A stretch of DNA of 13,212 nt from JAWOGN01 sp046496815 (GCA_046496815.1 JAWOGN010000394.1:1-13212), one strand, 5' to 3'; positions 1-7,897 are shown, numbered from the stretch's first letter. Made by a program: numbers and translations. Notes: generated by a model from the sequence alone, not told the origin.

Positions 1-199
1 AACCGGACCATTCAGTTACAATGTGGCATGGATCCTGCTGAGCTTCCTGGGTGTTTTCGGCATCCACCGTTTCTACATGGGAAAGTGGATCAGCGGGGTC
101 ATATATCTTCTGACCGGGGGTCTGTTCCTGATCGGCTACATTTACGACTTCTGGACCCTGAACGACCAGTTGACGATTCTCAACAGTGAAAGGTCATGA
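1..199 (+). CDS. TM2-domain membrane protein, 3' end only
   Basis: The reading frame is open from base 2 to the TGA at 197-199 and gives the last 65 residues of a protein that starts before the window. It has two hydrophobic segments: one around VAWILLSFLGVFG and one around GVIYLLTGGLFLIGYIY. Between them is GIHRFYMGK, the hallmark of the TM2 family (a glycine-rich turn, then HRFY.GK), and the second segment is followed by the usual aspartate-containing end (YDFWTL). TM2 proteins are small inner-membrane proteins of poorly known function, often fused to another N-terminal domain, which cannot be seen here. The gene converges on the ferredoxin, with 65 bases between the stops. That gap holds a 6-bp inverted repeat (AACTCG at 207, CGAGTT at 240) but no convincing terminator. 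Confidence 0.8.
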   Translation, partial: TGPFSYNVAWILLSFLGVFGIHRFYMGKWISGVIYLLTGGLFLIGYIYDFWTLNDQLTILNSERS

Positions 200-264
200 A
201 CGGTGTAACTCGATTTCCGGAAAGCGAAGATCAAATCCACGAGTTTAAGTCAGAAATCCAGCCG

Positions 265-456
265 TCAATCCCAAAAAATACATGACATGGGGCATTCGCC
301 CATGGCTTCTTCAATGAGATCTTCAGGCCCACCTTCCGGTTTGATCACTTCTGCCTTTTCAATTTCCTTGTTAAGCGCGAAAACTTCCGGACATATTTCA
401 TGACAGCTTCCGCACCCTATGCATTCTGCTTGGTCAATGATGACTTTCCCACCCAT
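265..456 (-). CDS. Single-cluster [4Fe-4S] ferredoxin, Desulfovibrio type
   Basis: A 63-residue soluble electron carrier, full length for its family. Cysteines 12, 15 and 18 (CIGCGSC) plus Cys55 in the CPMSC motif are the expected ligands of one low-potential cluster. Cys22 and Cys59 are extra. Cys22 sits where D. gigas ferredoxin II has a disulfide cysteine, and Cys59 matches the second cysteine of the C-terminal CPxxC in D. africanus ferredoxin I (recalled alignments). The second cluster motif of 2[4Fe-4S] ferredoxins is missing. The body (EIEKAEV, then an acidic stretch and EEAM before the last cysteines) is typical of monocluster ferredoxins of sulfate reducers. The ATG has a good AAGGAG Shine-Dalgarno about 7 bases upstream. 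It lies 69 bases downstream of the antiporter on the same strand, so it may be co-transcribed, although its partner enzyme is not in view. Confidence 0.92.
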   Translation of the reverse strand: MGGKVIIDQAECIGCGSCHEICPEVFALNKEIEKAEVIKPEGGPEDLIEEAMGECPMSCIFWD

Positions 457-525
457 GTTCTGCTCCTTGGTTGCGACCTGACCCCCGCAAGAGCCGCAAG
501 CGGCCCAAGCCGAAAGGATAGTTCC

Positions 526-2682
526 CTATAAGGGCTCCAGCTTCTTCAACTTGCCGACTGCCTCGGTAGTCCCGATAACGACCAGGCAGTCCCCGGCCAA
601 CAAACGCTCTGCCGGATTTATCGTCGTTATCTGATCCGTGCCTCTCCGGATTCCGACCAAAGTGACTCCATACTTTTGCCGAAAACGGAGGTCCGCCGGC
701 GACTGCCCTGAAAATTGCGAATCGCCTCCTACGCTGACTTCCGCGATACCAAAACGATCTCCATACTCCGTATCTCGTCTGATCTCAAGTTGATTGAGTA
801 CGCTTTCGGCTTCCTTTAACCCGCCCGGCGGCCCCATGATGAGCAGACGGTCCCCCGGAAAGATCCTGAAATCCGGCTCCTGTTCGTAAAACACCTGCCC
901 GCCCCGACTTACAGCCAGAACCGATACGCCGGTCATGGACCGTAATGGAATATCTCTGATGGTCCTGCCGGCCACCGCAGCATCCGATCGAATGCGCACT
1001 TCAAGAAACGAAATCGGCCAATTAATATTTTCCGGCAAGAAATCCATCGCATAGGTTAAAGCATCGGCAGCTTGTTCCGCGGCGTCGGCAAATGGTCGGA
1101 AAACCAAGTGAGCACCCGCGTTTTTGAACGCTTCGGCTTCCTCCTCGTTCGCAGCGGTCAAAGCCAATCTGCAATCGGATCCTTCTTTTCTAAAATTGTG
1201 GAGAAGCGCCAAGTTCAGCTCTTTTGACCGGACCGTGCTGATCACCCATCGTGCCTTATCTATGGGCAAATGCTCATGAATCTCCGGATCGCCCATGTCT
1301 CCATATAAAATGGATAACCCTTGTTCACGCCATTTGTCCAATGCGCCGGGGTCAAAATCAATGCCCAATACGACTTTATTACGCCGTAATAGGTATTCTG
1401 CAATTCCGCTTCCATAGTTACCCAAACCCACCAAAATCACGTCTACCGAAGCTGTTTCTTTTTCTGTGTTTATGGCGGTTTCCCGATATGGGTTACGCCT
1501 TTCAAACACCTTCAACGGGCCGGATAGAAACTGGTAAAGTTTGCCGGAATATAGGATCATGTAAGTGGAGATAAAAATGGTTACAACCCCGACGAGGGTA
1601 ATTAGACCAACGGTTTCATTGGTAATGTGGCCGATGCTCAATCCCAACGCCGCTACGATAAGAGAAAATTCGCTGATTTGGGCCACCGTCAATCCGGCCA
1701 GAAATCCCGTGCGTCGTCGATATCCCATGACCCCCATGATAACTAAGACAATGAGCGGGTTCCCGATGAGCACGAAGAGAGAAAAAACAAGCGATGGACC
1801 CACCTGCGAGCCCACCGTGGACCAATCCAAACGTGCTCCAAGGTCAATAAAGAAAAACAGGAGAAGAAAATCCCTGAGACCTGTAAGGCGCGCCCCGATG
1901 GAATCGCGAAATTCGGTGGATGCCAACGACACTCCGGCGAGAAAGGCCCCCACCTCCTTGCTGAACCCAAGCCACTCACCGCCTGCGCCAAGAAAAACCG
2001 CCCATGCAATTGCGAAAAGAGTCAACAATTCCAAAGAGTGCGATAGACGTCTGGTCAGGTTCGGCAGGACGTACTTCATCAGCAGGGCGACAGCCCCCAA
2101 CAACCCCAAACCCTTGGCGCCGATCAACAGTGTCGTGAGATAGGTCTTCCCTTCTTCAGCAACGGATGATCCGAAGGTGGTCAGGCCCACCAAAGCCAGA
2201 ATTGCGGCGATATCTTGAACAATCAGAAAGCCGATAGCTATCTGACCATGGAGAGAGTCGATTTCCTTTTTGTCGGACAGGAGCTTTACAATGATAATCG
2301 TACTTGAAAAAGTGAGTGCGACAGACACATAGGCTGCGGCAAGGAACGACATGTCCAGGGACATGGCGATTGCGAAACCGATTATCGACGTGAAAATGAT
2401 CTGCCCCAAGCCGGTAGCCAGAGCGACCGGGCCGGTGGTGCGGATCAAATTCAAATCGAGTTTGAGGCCGACGATAAACAGCAGAAGGGCAATGCCGATA
2501 TGTGCCAGCAATTCGATCTGATCATAGCTCTGTATGATTCCAAAACATGAGGGGCCGGCCAGAATGCCCGTGGCGAGAAACATGATTATCAAAGGTTGAC
2601 GCAATTTTTGCCCCAGGATTCCAACTACAGTGGCGAGGCCTAAAATAGCGGCGATTTCCACAAATATGTTTCCGTCCGTCAT
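526..2682 (-). CDS. CPA2/Kef-type cation:proton antiporter with C-terminal RCK (TrkA-N/TrkA-C) region
   Basis: A 718-residue inner-membrane protein expected to exchange K+ or Na+ for protons. Residues 1 to about 385 form the multi-helix Na+/H+ exchanger domain, with the conserved Gln156-Asp157 pair (FLIVQDIAA) where CPA2 members bind the ion, and the family-typical SKEVGAFLAG and QISEFSLI stretches. A TrkA-N/RCK Rossmann domain follows at about 413-530, with an intact G-L-G-N-Y-G nucleotide loop at 419-424 and Asp442 after the second strand, which suggests control by a dinucleotide. Two TrkA-C-like modules come next (about 570-640 and 650-718); KefB/KefC proteins usually stop after the Rossmann domain, so the longer tail is closer to other CPA2-TrkA proteins. 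Glutathione-gating as in E. coli Kef is not implied. The ATG has a weak AGGG about 9 bases upstream. It lies 108 bases downstream of the potassium channel gene, on the same strand. Confidence 0.9.
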   Translation of the reverse strand: MTDGNIFVEIAAILGLATVVGILGQKLRQPLIIMFLATGILAGPSCFGIIQSYDQIELLAHIGIALLLFIVGLKLDLNLIRTTGPVALATGLGQIIFTSIIGFAIAMSLDMSFLAAAYVSVALTFSSTIIIVKLLSDKKEIDSLHGQIAIGFLIVQDIAAILALVGLTTFGSSVAEEGKTYLTTLLIGAKGLGLLGAVALLMKYVLPNLTRRLSHSLELLTLFAIAWAVFLGAGGEWLGFSKEVGAFLAGVSLASTEFRDSIGARLTGLRDFLLLFFFIDLGARLDWSTVGSQVGPSLVFSLFVLIGNPLIVLVIMGVMGYRRRTGFLAGLTVAQISEFSLIVAALGLSIGHITNETVGLITLVGVVTIFISTYMILYSGKLYQFLSGPLKVFERRNPYRETAINTEKETASVDVILVGLGNYGSGIAEYLLRRNKVVLGIDFDPGALDKWREQGLSILYGDMGDPEIHEHLPIDKARWVISTVRSKELNLALLHNFRKEGSDCRLALTAANEEEAEAFKNAGAHLVFRPFADAAEQAADALTYAMDFLPENINWPISFLEVRIRSDAAVAGRTIRDIPLRSMTGVSVLAVSRGGQVFYEQEPDFRIFPGDRLLIMGPPGGLKEAESVLNQLEIRRDTEYGDRFGIAEVSVGGDSQFSGQSPADLRFRQKYGVTLVGIRRGTDQITTINPAERLLAGDCLVVIGTTEAVGKLKKLEPL

Positions 2683-2710
2683 TCTATGCAGACCCTGTGA
2701 GAGATGGTGG

Positions 2711-2740
2711 TGTTACATAATGATGATCCGGCCTGTAACA
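2711..2740. promoter_or_regulatory. Inverted repeat upstream of the antiporter, possible operator
   Basis: TGTTACA at 2711-2717 and TGTAACA at 2734-2740 are perfect 7-bp reverse complements separated by 16 bases. The dyad begins 28 bases upstream of the antiporter ATG and lies inside the only gap between channel and antiporter genes. Half-sites about two helical turns apart (23 bases centre to centre) fit a dimeric regulator, but a 7-bp dyad can arise by chance. No convincing -35/-10 pair is visible beside it. Confidence 0.3.
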
Positions 2741-2790
2741 GACCCCGTGGCTTGAGTCGGCTCGACCCCACACACGCAAAACTACAGATG

Positions 2791-4488
2791 TCATTGCTTA
2801 CTCCACTGGAGGAATTTTTCCTCTGCCTCGTAGCTCCCGATCAATACCAGTTCGGTATTTTTCTCAATCGGCGCCTGTGGATCGGGATTGATCGACATGG
2901 TGCCGTTTATCGTGATGGCAACGACGGAGCATTCTGTCATCTCCCGGATCTTGGATTGTGCCAGGTTCTTGCCTATGAGCGCTTGCGGAGCTTCCAGACG
3001 GAAGATGTTCAGTCCCTCGGCCAACATCAGGGTTTCTTCCTTTCTGAGTAAATTAAAAATCGCGGTGGCACCGAGAGAAGAATAGGACATGACGAAATCG
3101 GCGCCGGCGCGGTGAAGAGAGGACACATTACGCTCGATGTTCGCCCGGCTTAGGATTTGCATGTCCGGCCTTAAGCTTCTCAGGTATTTAGTCAAGTAGA
3201 TGTTGGTGGCATCATCGTGCGTGGTCAGCAAGGCGGCGGGGGCTTTTTCGACCCAGGCCTTCTGAAGCGTACGGATATCCGCTGCGTCGCCCAGCACATA
3301 GTTTTCTCCTTCATAAACTCTCCGAGGATTTTTCTCGATGATCAGATAAGGCATCTCCCGCTCCTTGAAACGACCCGCGACGGTCTGCCCAACGCGCCCG
3401 CCCCCGATGATGAGGACCGGATTCGCGCTCAGACGGCAAATGTGGTAAAAAGAATAGACGTCATCGTAGGCCGCTATGCTTTCTTTGGAGCCCGCCAGCA
3501 CCAGCGCGCTGTTCTGTTCGATTTTGCTTTCCGCATTGGGAATGCTGAATTGCCCCCGCTCCCAGATCCCCGCCACACTCACTCCGAAATCTTCCCTTAA
3601 ACGGCACTCTGCGAGTGTCTTTCCGACCAGAGGGGTCCCTGAGGCGGAGGCCTCTGCCAGGACTAATTCATCAAACCGGGTGATGATGGTCGAACGGCAG
3701 TCTCCTCCCACAGTCCATGTCGCCAGGGAGCGGCCCAGCATATCGTAGAGCTGAAGGACCCTTGTGCTGCCGGCCATCTGCAGGATGTCCTCCGAGTAAG
3801 ATGAATCGGCGGTGGTGGTGATCGGGACATGTTCGTTCAGTTCGCGAACGGTAAAGGCAATATTCGTGTTGATTTCGTCCGGATTGGTGGCAACCACTAA
3901 CAGGGCCCTGTCAATCCGCATTTTGCGATACGTCTCGGGATCATCAACATCCCCCACCGCGACGCGAATGCCGGCATCGTAAAGTTCCAGAGCCCGCCGG
4001 AGGTCGTCTGCAATCAGGACATATTCGTAGCGGTAATTCTTGAGTTTTCCGATGAGCGCTACGGTCACGGGGTCATAGGCGGTGAGGATCACGTGGTCTT
4101 TGGTTTCCGGGGGAAGCTCCCTCGGGGCTCGATTTTTTGACTCGGCTTCAACCAGGGGGATGTAAAAGAACCGGATAAAGATGAAAGGAAGCAGGGTGAG
4201 AAGGAAGATCACCCCGGTAATGAGCACCAGGATGGAAAAGAGAAGTCCCAAATCCGTGTGGAAGGTAATATCGCCGAAACCCAGCGTGGTCATCACCGTA
4301 AGGGTCCAGTAAAAACCGGTGATCCAGGAATATTCCCTCCCCTCAAGGGCCATCAGAAAATGGAAGGCGATGCTGTAGACGGTCACCAGCAGGACCAGAA
4401 CGAGAAGGAATTTCAAGAGCAGCCGGAGATTGCGTTTGGCACTTTCGTCATGCGAAAAATAGGCCAGTATGGAAGAAGCGTATTTCAA
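2791..4488 (-). CDS. Two-TM potassium channel subunit with tandem RCK domains
   Basis: A 565-residue K+ channel subunit. The membrane part has a first helix at about 24-46, a pore loop with the selectivity filter TTLGFGD (67-73, the GYG signature as GFG), and a second helix at about 82-108. There are four voltage-sensor helices too few for a Kv channel. The cytoplasmic part carries two RCK units: RCK1 Rossmann at about 131-245 with TrkA-C at 265-345, and RCK2 Rossmann at about 356-470 with TrkA-C at 490-560. RCK2 keeps GGGRVG (362-367) and acidic Glu385 for nucleotide binding, but RCK1 has AYDPVT instead of glycines. The layout is that of GsuK of Geobacter sulfurreducens, where one chain carries both RCKs and gating responds to nucleotides and ions. 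The start is TTG at 4486-4488, chosen because GGGAGA lies 6 bases upstream and no upstream ATG fits. The antiporter follows it on the same strand. Confidence 0.9.
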   Translation of the reverse strand: MKYASSILAYFSHDESAKRNLRLLLKFLLVLVLLVTVYSIAFHFLMALEGREYSWITGFYWTLTVMTTLGFGDITFHTDLGLLFSILVLITGVIFLLTLLPFIFIRFFYIPLVEAESKNRAPRELPPETKDHVILTAYDPVTVALIGKLKNYRYEYVLIADDLRRALELYDAGIRVAVGDVDDPETYRKMRIDRALLVVATNPDEINTNIAFTVRELNEHVPITTTADSSYSEDILQMAGSTRVLQLYDMLGRSLATWTVGGDCRSTIITRFDELVLAEASASGTPLVGKTLAECRLREDFGVSVAGIWERGQFSIPNAESKIEQNSALVLAGSKESIAAYDDVYSFYHICRLSANPVLIIGGGRVGQTVAGRFKEREMPYLIIEKNPRRVYEGENYVLGDAADIRTLQKAWVEKAPAALLTTHDDATNIYLTKYLRSLRPDMQILSRANIERNVSSLHRAGADFVMSYSSLGATAIFNLLRKEETLMLAEGLNIFRLEAPQALIGKNLAQSKIREMTECSVVAITINGTMSINPDPQAPIEKNTELVLIGSYEAEEKFLQWSKQ

Positions 4489-4634
4489 AGCTTTTCTCCC
4501 TAAGACGACGCTTTATTTTGAGAGCATACAAATAATAGCATCCTTTGATATCCAAAAATGACAATCCATTGTTTGGCGTTTTACCACTCGTTGCGGTTGC
4601 GTAGACAACAACTGAGTGGATAGTAACTTATTTT

Positions 4635-4859
4635 ATGAAAAAAGAAACATGGAAATGGTCGGCCGGGTTCAAACCAAAGCAACTGACCGAAATCATGAAA
4701 AAAACAGTTGGGAATCCGCCGCTTCTCGGCGCTCGAAAAAAGGTTCCTGCCATCGAAATCAGTCTTCTAAGAATGGATTTGAAACGCCTCGGGCATATCC
4801 TCCGAATTCCATGCCTTGCAGTTCCGGCTTGGATGCGATATATCCTTCGCGTAATGTAA
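4635..4859 (+). CDS. Doubtful small hypothetical protein
   Basis: An ATG-to-stop frame for 74 residues, basic overall (many Lys and Arg) with a hydrophobic C-terminal third (around LGHILRIPCLAVPAWMRYIL). I do not recognise the family. There is no Shine-Dalgarno at normal distance (the 14 bases before the ATG are AT-rich; GTGGA lies too far away), and a second frame overlaps most of it. It is either a small unknown protein, the decayed end of a former gene, or chance. Confidence 0.2.
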   Translation: MKKETWKWSAGFKPKQLTEIMKKTVGNPPLLGARKKVPAIEISLLRMDLKRLGHILRIPCLAVPAWMRYILRVM

Positions 4860-5054
4860 AACGTTCATAAATTAGAAACGGGGATCTGCAACGTATGGAG
4901 CTTCATCGGTGTGATGAAGAAGCCACGCACTGCTTCCCTTTTCTCTCCTTCACTCCGACCCCGCGTCGCGTGCGGGATAGACTGCAGCCGAAATCCGGTC
5001 TTTTCAGCCGGTTAAGGTGGAACGTGGACCCCGGTTGAAGATCCCGTATTCATA

Positions 5055-5095
5055 GGGGTTTACACCGGAGTGACGACTTTTTACGACACCATCGG
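5055..5095 (+). repeat. Possible interspersed intergenic repeat end
   Basis: The stretch around GGAGTGACGACTTTTTACGA (from 5067) and the following ACACCATC look like a short element I recall between genes in many Desulfobacterota genomes, usually seen as a GTGACGACTTTTTACGA core followed by a CCATCA-like end. There is only one copy here, so it cannot be shown to be a repeat from this window. It spans the GTG that would give an upstream start for the MscS gene, which argues against that start. Confidence 0.35.
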
Positions 5096-5141
5096 GCTTG
5101 AAAATACTGACACGAATTGCGACATAAAGAGAAATTTTGAA

Positions 5142-6257
5142 ATGAACGAATTGACTGAGACCACCATCCATACACCGTCCTGGCTGCCTTCGTGGCTCGA
5201 AAGCCTCTGGGACCTTCTGGCCATGCACCCATTCCTATTGGCGCTCGTCATCATTGTGGTCGGACTGAGTCTGGCCTATCTTGCTCGCCGGTTCATCCTG
5301 TTCTGGGGCCTAAAAATCTCCGAGCGGGCCAATGCTGAACTGATGGGGCAACTGATTCGCCTGGGCGCGGGAGTGGCTGCGCTGTCCGTGGGCTATATCA
5401 GCTTGGTTACGGCCCTGCATACCCTGCCTTTAAGTGATTTCGCCATCACACTCATCATTCGTATCCTGGTGAGCATTCTGATCTTGCAGTTAATGCGCGC
5501 GGCACTCAAAGCGAGCCACATTGCCCTTGAAATGCTCGGCAGGATTCGCGACCGCTTTGCCATTGTGGAAGAACGCACCCTTCCCCTGTTTGACCTGATG
5601 ATCACCGTCATCATCGTCGCCGTGGGGTCGTATGCACTGCTGCAAGTCTGGAACATCGATGCCACTGCGTGGCTCGCTTCTGCAGGAGTAATCGGTATTG
5701 CCGTCGGTTTTGCAGCTCGAGATACACTGGCGAATCTGTTTGCCGGGTTTTTCATCATCGCCGACGCGCCTTATAAACTGGGCGACTACGTGGTCCTGGA
5801 TTCGGGGGAACGGGGAGAGATCACGAAGGTCGGCATCCGCTCCACCCGGTTGCTGACCCGTGATGATGTCGAAGTGACCGTGCCCAATTCCGTGATCGCC
5901 AACTCCAAAATCATCAACGAGTCCGGTGGGCGTTGGGTCAAATATCGCATTCGCATCAAGGTCGGCGTGGCCTATGGCTCTGATGTGAAAGAAGTGGTCA
6001 AAGTGCTTGAAAGCGTTGCAAAAGAGCATGCCACGGTTTGCCGGGAACCCATTCCTCGCGTGCGCATGCGCGGGTTTGGAGATTCCAGCCTGGACTTTGA
6101 ATTGCTTTGCTGGATCGAACGTCCCGTGCAACGGGGGCTGGTATCGCATGAACTTTACATGGCAGTCTACGATGCGCTCGCCCGGCACGGCATTGAAATC
6201 CCTTTTCCCCAGAGGGATCTGTGGGTCAGAAAACTGCCGGAGACTTCCCGGGCCTAA
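5142..6257 (+). CDS. MscS-family mechanosensitive ion channel
   Basis: A 371-residue inner-membrane channel that should open under membrane tension and release solutes during hypo-osmotic shock. Hydrophobic segments lie at about 30-53, 72-92, 99-121 and 148-169. They are followed by the pore-lining segment 175-206, which is rich in Gly and Ala (SAGVIGIAVGFAARDTLANL) as in MscS TM3. The MscS beta domain (about 213-259) has GDYVVL, GEITKVGIRSTRL and the VPNS motif, and the alpha/beta domain ends at about 360 with IPFPQRDL. It is somewhat longer than the roughly 286-residue E. coli MscS because of extra N-terminal helices. The frame stays open upstream to a GTG at 5070, but ATG 5142 is preferred: AAAGAG lies about 9 bases before it, and the added 24 residues would come from repeat-like DNA with no membrane or family character. 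It is divergent from the potassium channel and antiporter genes, which have a related physiological role. Confidence 0.92.
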   Translation: MNELTETTIHTPSWLPSWLESLWDLLAMHPFLLALVIIVVGLSLAYLARRFILFWGLKISERANAELMGQLIRLGAGVAALSVGYISLVTALHTLPLSDFAITLIIRILVSILILQLMRAALKASHIALEMLGRIRDRFAIVEERTLPLFDLMITVIIVAVGSYALLQVWNIDATAWLASAGVIGIAVGFAARDTLANLFAGFFIIADAPYKLGDYVVLDSGERGEITKVGIRSTRLLTRDDVEVTVPNSVIANSKIINESGGRWVKYRIRIKVGVAYGSDVKEVVKVLESVAKEHATVCREPIPRVRMRGFGDSSLDFELLCWIERPVQRGLVSHELYMAVYDALARHGIEIPFPQRDLWVRKLPETSRA

Positions 6258-6315
6258 CTGCCGGGACAGGATTGTTTGTCCGAAGAGGTTTCAGGGGACG
6301 ACAAGGATTTCCCAC

Positions 6316-6335
6316 CGAGACCAGTGATGGTCTTG
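6316..6335 (+). other. Short hairpin between the MscS and flavoprotein genes
   Basis: AGACCA (6318-6323), a GTGA loop and TGGTCT (6328-6333) form a perfect 6-bp stem, extendable to 8 with one G-T pair. It lies in the 111-base gap after MscS. No T-run follows, so it is not a standard intrinsic terminator. It may only weakly separate the two genes. Confidence 0.25.
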
Positions 6336-6368
6336 TAGCATGAAAGGCAGCCATACAGGAGAAACTCG

Positions 6369-6935
6369 ATGCAAATCATCACGTTATTGGGTAGCGCCAG
6401 AAAGAAGGGAAATACCGCCACGGTTCTGGGATGGGTAGAGACAGAACTCCAATTACTTGGGCACACTGTGGAACGGTTCCACCTCAATGATAAGTCTATC
6501 AAAGGCTGTCTGGGGTGCGCCAAATGCCGGGAAAAACCGGATGAGATCGCCTGTGTGCAAACCGACGACGCCATAGATATCATGGAGAGAATGATCTCCT
6601 CCGAAGCCGTTCTGTTCGCCTCTCCCATTTTTTTCTGGGGCTTCTCTGCCCAAACCAAAGCGCTGATCGACCGCTGCTACTGCCTGGTTACCAACTACCA
6701 CAAGCCGGGTCACACCTCACTCATGGAAAGAAAACGCATCGGCCTCTTGGTCACCGGCGGGGGCGGCTTTGAAGAAAATGCGGAAGGCATATTCACCGCC
6801 TTCGATCGGATTGTGGACTTTTTCCTGGCAAGGAAATCCGGTACGTTGTATGCGGGCGGCTGCACCGTACCGGAGGAGATGCCGGACGAGGTCAGGATGA
6901 AAGCTGTGGAACTTGCCCGATCCCTTGTGGGCTGA
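6369..6935 (+). CDS. Flavodoxin-fold NAD(P)H-dependent FMN reductase with cysteine cluster
   Basis: A 188-residue cytoplasmic flavoprotein of the NADPH-dependent FMN reductase / iron-sulfur flavoprotein group. The N-terminal strand-loop IITLLGSARKKGNT (3-16) is the FMN-phosphate loop, and SPIFFWGFSAQTKALIDR at about 89-107 is the second conserved flavin-site block. Cysteines 47, 50, 53 and 62 (CxxCxxC, then eight residues, then C) sit where Isf-type proteins hold a [4Fe-4S] cluster. Isf proteins have a shorter gap before the last cysteine, so a cluster is possible but not certain; many relatives keep the cysteines with only FMN. The natural electron partner is unknown. The ATG has AGGAG 8 bases upstream. 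The gene ends 23 bases before the MoxR GTG and probably shares its transcript. Confidence 0.87.
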   Translation: MQIITLLGSARKKGNTATVLGWVETELQLLGHTVERFHLNDKSIKGCLGCAKCREKPDEIACVQTDDAIDIMERMISSEAVLFASPIFFWGFSAQTKALIDRCYCLVTNYHKPGHTSLMERKRIGLLVTGGGGFEENAEGIFTAFDRIVDFFLARKSGTLYAGGCTVPEEMPDEVRMKAVELARSLVG

Positions 6936-6958
6936 TATGCGCATTCGGAGTCGTTGCG

Positions 6959-7897
6959 GTGGATTTCTCATTGTGTGAGCGGATCATCGAAAACATTTCC
7001 CGGGTGATCGTGGGCAAACGGTCGGCCATCGAACTTCTGCTGGTCGCCCTTCTCGCAGAAGGCCATGCGCTCATCGAGGATGTCCCCGGGCTGGGGAAGA
7101 CCTTACTGGCCAAGTGCCTGGCGAAGACTATCGGCGGCACATTTAAGCGGGTGCAATTTACCCCGGACCTGCTGCCCGGGGATATCACCGGGTTTAACGT
7201 CTATAATCAGCAGACCGGCCACTTCACGTATCAGCCGGGGCCGGTGATCACCAATATTTTGCTGGCCGACGAGATTAACCGTACGATTCCCCGCACCCAG
7301 TCCAGCCTGCTCGAGAGCATGGAGGAACGGCAGGTCACCGTGGATGGTCAGACGTATCGCTTGCCGCATCCCTTCTTCGTGGTGGCCACCCAGAATCCCA
7401 TTGAGCTGGAGGGAACCTTTCCTTTGCCCGAAGCACAGCTTGACAGATTTCTGCTCAAACTTCGTCTTGGTTACCCGGAAAAGGATGAGGAAGTTTCGAT
7501 GCTGGAACGTTTTCGAGAGGCAGACCCTTTGGAGCGCCTCAAGGCCGTAGCGAGTCCCGAGCAAATCACGGCGTTACAAGGAGCACGAAAGAAAATTCGA
7601 ATTTCTCTTCCGGTCCGGGAATATATTGCGGATATTGTGCGGGCCACCCGCAACAACAAGGCCTTTCGTTTCGGAGCCAGCCCGCGGGGTTCTCTCAGTT
7701 TGATGCGTACCGGCCAGACTCTGGCGGCAATGCGGGGAAGAGACTTCGTCCTGCCGGACGATATCAAGCACCTGGTATTGCCCGTCCTTGCACACCGATT
7801 GATCCTGACCGACGCAGAGCGGTTGCGGGGAGGAGCACCCGAGCAATTTCTTGAGGAGATCTCCGGGCGGATACCCGTACCCGCTCCCACCGAATAG
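6959..7897 (+). CDS. MoxR-family AAA+ ATPase
   Basis: A 312-residue ATPase of the usual MoxR length. The AAA_3 core shows Walker A in PGLGKT (43-48), Walker B ILLADEIN (100-107, with Asp104 and Glu105), sensor 1 ATQNP (143-147) and the PEAQLDRF block (157-164) with the likely arginine finger, followed by the AAA lid region. MoxR ATPases act as chaperones that remodel or activate partner proteins, often ones with VWA or DUF58 domains encoded next door. The start is GTG 6959, with GGAG 8 bases upstream; the ATG at 6937 is in another frame and soon stops. The DUF58 gene starts 11 bases after its stop, so the two are almost surely one operon. Confidence 0.94.
   Translation: MDFSLCERIIENISRVIVGKRSAIELLLVALLAEGHALIEDVPGLGKTLLAKCLAKTIGGTFKRVQFTPDLLPGDITGFNVYNQQTGHFTYQPGPVITNILLADEINRTIPRTQSSLLESMEERQVTVDGQTYRLPHPFFVVATQNPIELEGTFPLPEAQLDRFLLKLRLGYPEKDEEVSMLERFREADPLERLKAVASPEQITALQGARKKIRISLPVREYIADIVRATRNNKAFRFGASPRGSLSLMRTGQTLAAMRGRDFVLPDDIKHLVLPVLAHRLILTDAERLRGGAPEQFLEEISGRIPVPAPTE

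Larger units (their letters stand above)
4489..5141. other. Gene-poor stretch between divergent channel genes
   Basis: About 650 bases with no recognisable gene. The left end should hold the promoter of the potassium channel (minus); a TTGTCA (reverse of 4559-4564) is present, but the -10 candidates at acceptable spacing are poor. The middle has a 74-codon open frame (4635-4859), listed separately. From about 4900 the DNA is GC-richer and has small dyads, for example CCCGC at 4960-4964 and GCGGG at 4972-4976. The right end (about 5055-5095) resembles an interspersed repeat, listed separately. No RNA gene was recognised. Confidence 0.5.

Noticed and set aside
200..264. Convergent terminator between the TM2 and ferredoxin genes
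   Set aside because: There is only a 6-bp dyad with a 27-base loop and an inner TTTCCGGAAA palindrome; no stem with a T-run.
1565..2143. 192-codon plus-strand open frame
   Set aside because: It is antisense to the antiporter membrane domain, has a basic low-complexity composition and no family likeness. The opposite frame is clearly coding.
4960..4976. CCCGC/GCGGG dyad as a terminator or RNA element
   Set aside because: A five-bp stem in GC-rich DNA with no T-run or neighbouring gene end; too weak to call.
5490..6188. 232-codon minus-strand open frame inside MscS
   Set aside because: It mirrors a well-conserved MscS frame and its His/Gly/Asp-rich product matches nothing known.
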